Positions 59,101-64,000 of a stretch of 64,000 bases of DNA are shown one piece after another. Under the pieces are notes generated by a model. It did not search any database. It saw nothing but the letters and a program-made list of their open reading frames with translations, and had not been told where the DNA came from. A program made the translations under genes and the position numbers. The DNA comes from Struthio camelus (Eukaryota > Chordata > Aves > Struthioniformes > Struthionidae): assembly GCF_040807025.1 (NCBI RefSeq), contig NC_090943.1, positions 136,225,950-136,289,949 of the forward strand, given 5' to 3'. Position 1 is the stretch's first letter, and each line of letters starts with the position of its first letter.

Positions 59101-62100
59101 GTAAGTAATCTGAAGGGATGCTAAAACTGCATTTGCTAGCAAATGCAAAAACTTATAGCTCAGCTTTATTTTTCCATGATGTTTCTGAGGGGAATCAAGG
59201 AAAAAGAAAGAGCAACTCTCTTAGCCGTTTAAGGGTAGGGCTAGGAAAGAGTTTCAGAGACTGTCATACCTCTCCCTTATGCAATACCTATTTGCAAAGA
59301 TAAGTGTCTCAAGAAAGACATACTGGATTGCTGAAAATTGAGATGGGGTGCACACACATATATTTGTCTTACTATAAGCCACCAGCGTTTTACAAGGGTT
59401 TTCTGGGCGCCATTTAACCTTGTTATTTCAGCTCCTCCTTCTTATCAATCTCTTGGCATATATTGTGCTTCAGAGCAGAGCCTCAACACTGTGCTGCAAA
59501 AGAAAGGCAACAGCTCTGTCAGGACACAAACACAAAAAGGGACCTTCTTGTCACCTAACAGCTGCGCACAGGCCTAATGCTGCTGCTTTAGGAAGTTATA
59601 GGCAATAAATAGATTACTGAGGACTGTCTCTGTGCACTGCATCTATTCTCTAAAGCCAGTGTGTGTTGTTAGCATCTGCCCTTCTGAGGAAGGCAGGAAC
59701 TTGAAAAGACTTGAAATGAGTGAGATGAGTCAGTTCATAATCACTATATGAAAATACGATGATATACTTTTGGTAACTTTTACCATAATTTGATGTAGGT
59801 ATTGTTCCTTACAGGATGAAAAATGCCTAGTTTAAGTATGACCACAGCTTTTGCAGCCATATGATCAAGTGCAACTACTCATAAGGAACAAGTAGCAGTC
59901 TTGTTGTCTGATACCAGTGAATGTAAAGCTTTATGCTTTGAACAACCTATTGTATAGGATGGTGATGGAATACCCTAGTGAATTTTGACTTTTTGAAAGT
60001 TATGCTGAACTCTTGATGCTGCAGAGAAAACAAAGCACCCACTAAAAATCGGTCACAAATATTTCTCTGGCTGAGGTAGGGAGGGGTGCTATTTGCCACC
60101 TTAAGAGCTTCACAAGGCAAAATACATTTTCACATGTGTCCTGCCTTGAGTGACAATGGCAACAGATGTGTCCTGTGGCTTGAAGGACCAGTGACATTAC
60201 TAGTTATTGTGGCCTGTGTGTTGTTATTTAACAACAACTAAACCTAACTTTAAAAAATCTGTTTTAATGCTTCCTGGCTGTTTATTTTGATGCTTTTCCT
60301 AATGACTGCTGTAGCAGAATAGGACAGACTTAGCTCCTTTTGCTGGTGTGTTTACTGCTGGCATGAGTAGAGCAGCTGATCCGGCTGCAGGCAATGAAAT
60401 AGTCTTATGAGCTCTTTCCCTTTAGAAGGAACTAGGTAGAAAACTGAGAGAGTAAAATGAATGACCAAGTAATTTGTTGTGCCAGAAGAACCTACTGCCG
60501 AGCTCTGCCACCATCAGTGCCTTCACTAAGTACCATTACAGCCTCTTGCTGAAAGTGTGTAATCATAGATCTTGTGAAAAGTGGCATCGGTATTATTCTT
60601 TAGGATGAGATGGTGTGGAGTCTAATAAGGAGAAATTAGTGAGGGAAGGATAATTTAATCCAGCCACCATCTGAAAATGCAGCATCGGTTATGCATTACT
60701 AATATAGTATTCTCTGCATTAAAAAGATTATCATTATATCATTAAAAGACTATTCTGAAAATATATTTGACTTCAGGTAAAGTCACTTATGGTAGGAAAG
60801 CAGGAAGAAGAATGGCTGGTCTTAGATACCTATATCCTCTGTTAGTAGTGTTTAGGTCTGGAAAACACCGAAAATAATATTAAAAAAAGCTAATCCTACA
60901 TCTGCCTCTAAATTCTATTGCCTATGAGGCTGGCTACAAAGGTGATACAAAGGACACTGTAAAGCTGAACAAAAATTTTCCTAGGATGCAGTAAGGTACA
61001 ATTGGTTGTAAGGTATTTGCACTGCCCTGAAATCAACGTCCCTTGAGAGGGAGAAGTGGCATAGCATCACACCTCTGCTCTTCACTGATTAAAATCGGGC
61101 AAGAGCGGTTAAAAGCACTTTCGTCATGAATATTTCTCCCTTTAGAAATGCAGATATTAGAGCATGAAATCCAGTGTGGGGCCAATATGCTGCCCTGGGC
61201 AGTGACATTAAGTGGATAGACTGTGCGTTTCCTAAACAACCAAAAGATGTTGAAGACCTGTCTCAGTAAGGGACTCTTGGTGAAGCTCTCCATGGACTTC
61301 AGTGGACATCGGCTCAAACACTGACAAGCGTAATATTGTACTGAAAGGCACTCTATATTCTCGTGACTAGCAGCACTGTATATTCTTGTGACCAGCTAAA
61401 ATACATTGAATGTTCTTTAACGCATATCTTACTGAATAAAACCTGAATTTCTAAAAAAATGACTTAACCAGCTTGTAGAGGGCCCAGTATAGAAATAAAA
61501 TACATAATCTTAATCATCACTTCCCTGGAAAGAGATATTGAATTTATAAACTTAGTCTAGTTATAGTCACTGGATTTATCTTCTTATATTTTCTTTGAGG
61601 CTGGATTTTTGTTAGATCTATCTCATATCAGTTCCATGTGATGCAGCACTGACTCATGTTAAGAGCATTACAGGTTCTTTTCTACAGGTTTCTGCTCTCT
61701 TTTTGCAGGGGAGAGGGGAGCATGAAGGCTCATGCCTTAACATACAGCTATATTTTCATAGGTATTAGGAAACAGTGTTGTTATGCTGCTCTACAAATAA
61801 AAAAAAATACCTTACATAAATCATACCACCTCTAGCTGGTACCACTTCAATAACCGTCTCAATCCTCTTCTGGATGAACGTATTTCAGGCAAAGCAGATG
61901 GCAGCCTACAGGGTTAGCACATGAGCTTACAAGAGGAGTCCCGAGTCTCTGAAGCAGCTGCCTCGTCAGCAACAGGCACAACAAGTGGGAAGTTCTCTGC
62001 ATGTTTGCCACGCTGCAGTCAAAAATCTGTGTCGAGAAAACCACTGGAGAAGGGCTGCAATGCGATCTCAGAACTGCCAGTTCCTGTTATGCCCAGAGAA

Positions 62101-64000
62101 GATACAACATATGTTCACATAGCAACTAATTCCTGGGATGTACAAATGGATTGAAGTGAGAGCAGCAGGCACGTGTGCATGGGAAGAAGCAGACCAAAAA
62201 ACTGCACTGAGGCTCAGTGAGGTGTGCGCTGTAGTTAAATGCTGCTTGTAGCAAAAGGCTTGTTTGACAAGGCAACTCTGGCCTCGTTCCTAGCTTCAAG
62301 GCTAAGCGCTGCAGAGAGTTTTGCAATGTTTGTGGGCACAGCTTATAAGGTATCTATTTACAAAATTTTATAAATAGAAGGAGATTTGTTGGGCAGGGTT
62401 ACAGGGACTGTGGTTCCTTCATTAGCAGTCTAATGTGGTGCGTGCTCGCCATCCATTCAGGGAAGTGGCTGCGATCCTGCATGGCCCTGTCCCTCCCCAC
62501 TTTATGCCTACGCACCCAGTTCTGCTCCCGCCCGCCCGGACAGGGAGCTCCACAGCAAACAGTCTCACAGAGCAATTCCTGGAAGAGAATATCCAGGACA
62601 AGCATCAGAATTTGGACTTGGACTAGGTCCTGTTCTAGCAATATCAGTGCAGTTATTTCAGATTTAGTCCTGAAAAAGGAGAGTTTCCTTGAGGTGCGCA
62701 TTTCTGCTCTTAGCTGCAAATTGGAAAACACTCACAAGAGTGTCTCTCACAGAAGTATCTAGTGTATACTTCTGGTATCTTGGCAGGGTGAACAGAGGGT
62801 AGGGTGAAGGGTAATAGAGGGAGAAGGGGAAGAGGCAAGGAATACTGGTTTATTAACAGCTAGGAAGCAATCAGATGCTGTTGTGAGGAGAACAATAGAC
62901 AAGCCAGTTTTAGAAATTTTGTTAGTCTGTTTTTATCACAGCTTTTGAGTTGTGGGTCAATAATGAGCCATGAGGGCACATGATGAACTACAAAGTGAAA
63001 CACTGTATTGACTACTTGCTAACTGATAGCCTACAAGAAGACAACCTGTGGCCATAAACCACAGACCTGAACATAGCTACAAAAGGGCAGCCTTAATTCA
63101 GGGATTTCCCAACTTGCGAGTGGACTTCTCTGTGATGGCGTTACTGCTCTTTTAACACAGTTTTGCTGTACTGTATTGTGGATCAGTTTTTGAAAGTGTC
63201 CTGTATTTCCCTATTTAAAATCAAAGAACATTTTCTTCAATTGGAGCAGCTAGGCTTTGGATTAAGCAGCTAGCTTAATAGGAAACAAACAACAGCAAAA
63301 ACACCCGAGGCTTCAATTTCCTGCTACCCAGAGAATAATTAACAGTGTTTTCTCCTCCTTCTCACATGTAATTTAGTATTTCAGTTTTCTTCAACCACTG
63401 ACTTTGGTTAGCGAAGCACTTCAATGTGCAAGCAAATGTTTACATTCATTCCTGATCAAAAAAGTATTTCAACATGTTCTAAACTCCCACAGAAGAGACA
63501 AGGTTTCAAGGCCCATGCATTTGCAAAGTTCAAAGTATTGTAAATACATCCTGCATCAGTTGGGTGTGTCTTCCCTGAAACAGCTGGATGTACTTATGTC
63601 ACAGCAAAACCTGTGATTAACTCAAGTTATGGAAACAATTACATGGTAGGTAGTGGGGCCAATTCAAATAAACTACCTTATATATCAGCTCTCTTGATGA
63701 CGTGGTGGAGGAACGATGTTTCCACTCTTTCAAAAGCAGTGGTATCAACATTCCCTTGACTAGAACAAATATTGAACTGGAAAATACATCCAGGTCATAA
63801 TCACTTTTGTCTTTGTTTCAAAGGAGGCTATCAAGTAATTCCTTACAATGTGAACCAATGCTGAGTACATGCTTCTAAGGAGCTAAAGGATGAAAGATCT
63901 GAACACCTACGTGAGAAGGTACTTGGATACAGGAGAATAAATAAAGCAGAGACAGCCCATCTACCATACTTTCTTATCTTTTTATTCAGCCTTTCCAGTA
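56138..64000. other. Mostly single-copy non-coding DNA
   Basis: No gene is recognised. Small GC-rich patches occur at 57,470-57,640 (about 6 CpG, GCTGCTGCC-like triplets) and 62,440-62,545 (about 7 CpG). Degraded old-repeat phrases occur at about 61,180-61,315 ('GGACTTCAGTGGACATCGGC'). A-rich runs lie near 58,340-58,360 and 61,800-61,808. Frames of up to 127 codons overlap on both strands without domain character. The right edge is ordinary AT-rich DNA. Confidence 0.4.
61348..61397. repeat. Two-copy 25-bp tandem duplication, diverged
   Basis: Units 61,348-61,372 and 61,373-61,397 align without gaps and differ at four positions. This is an old slippage duplication with no coding role. Confidence 0.75.

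Noticed and set aside
1-64000. Search for LTR elements, virus-like elements, tRNA or rRNA genes and CRISPR arrays
   Set aside because: I saw no paired LTRs, no retroviral or capsid-type protein phrases, no cloverleaf-like tRNA boxes, no rRNA sequence and no regularly spaced identical repeats.

Overview
The window looks like non-coding DNA from a bird nuclear genome: either a gene-poor intergenic stretch or the inside of a very long intron. The best evidence is the class of interspersed repeat. Chicken repeat 1 (CR1) LINE pieces are present, including a well-preserved avian-type reverse-transcriptase segment at 55.3-56.1 kb and the typical CR1 end of ORF2 plus 3' UTR at 54.9-55.3 kb. There are also very old CR1 3' ends and MIR-type CORE-SINE relics shared by amniotes. 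Overall repeat density is low, as is usual in birds. I recognise no host protein-coding exon with confidence, and no tRNA, rRNA, CRISPR array, LTR element or virus-like element. The many short open frames are what AT-rich non-coding DNA gives by chance.

Layout. 0-11.8 kb is single-copy AT-rich DNA with two short TA/TG/CA microsatellites. At 11,848-11,949 there is a perfect 44-bp inverted repeat around a 14-nt loop, the cleanest unexplained structure in the window. 12-24.9 kb is mostly single-copy, with one weak exon-like candidate on the minus strand (17.43-17.71 kb), an old semi-palindromic amniote repeat (19.7 kb) and a CpG-rich patch (20.87-21.11 kb). 24.9-31.9 kb is a belt of ancient repeats: MIR relics at 24.97, 29.8 and 31.6 kb, and CR1 3' ends at 25.8 and 30.65 kb. 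32-51.6 kb is mostly single-copy, with a second CpG-rich patch (36.7-37.0 kb) and a MIR relic at 46.3 kb that seems to be split by another old repeat. 51.64-51.95 kb is an ancient CR1 3' end that still shows the last 31 codons of ORF2, the UTR and the terminal repeats.

54.69-56.14 kb is a rearranged CR1. A plus-strand piece lacks about 730 bp of the middle of ORF2. That missing middle lies directly downstream in inverted orientation, with a 94-bp overlap and a shared breakpoint. 56.1-64 kb is again single-copy with small GC-rich patches.

Nothing here works as a gene system. The transposon pieces are dead relics. The points most worth a second look are the perfect 44-bp foldback and the internal shuffling of the CR1.
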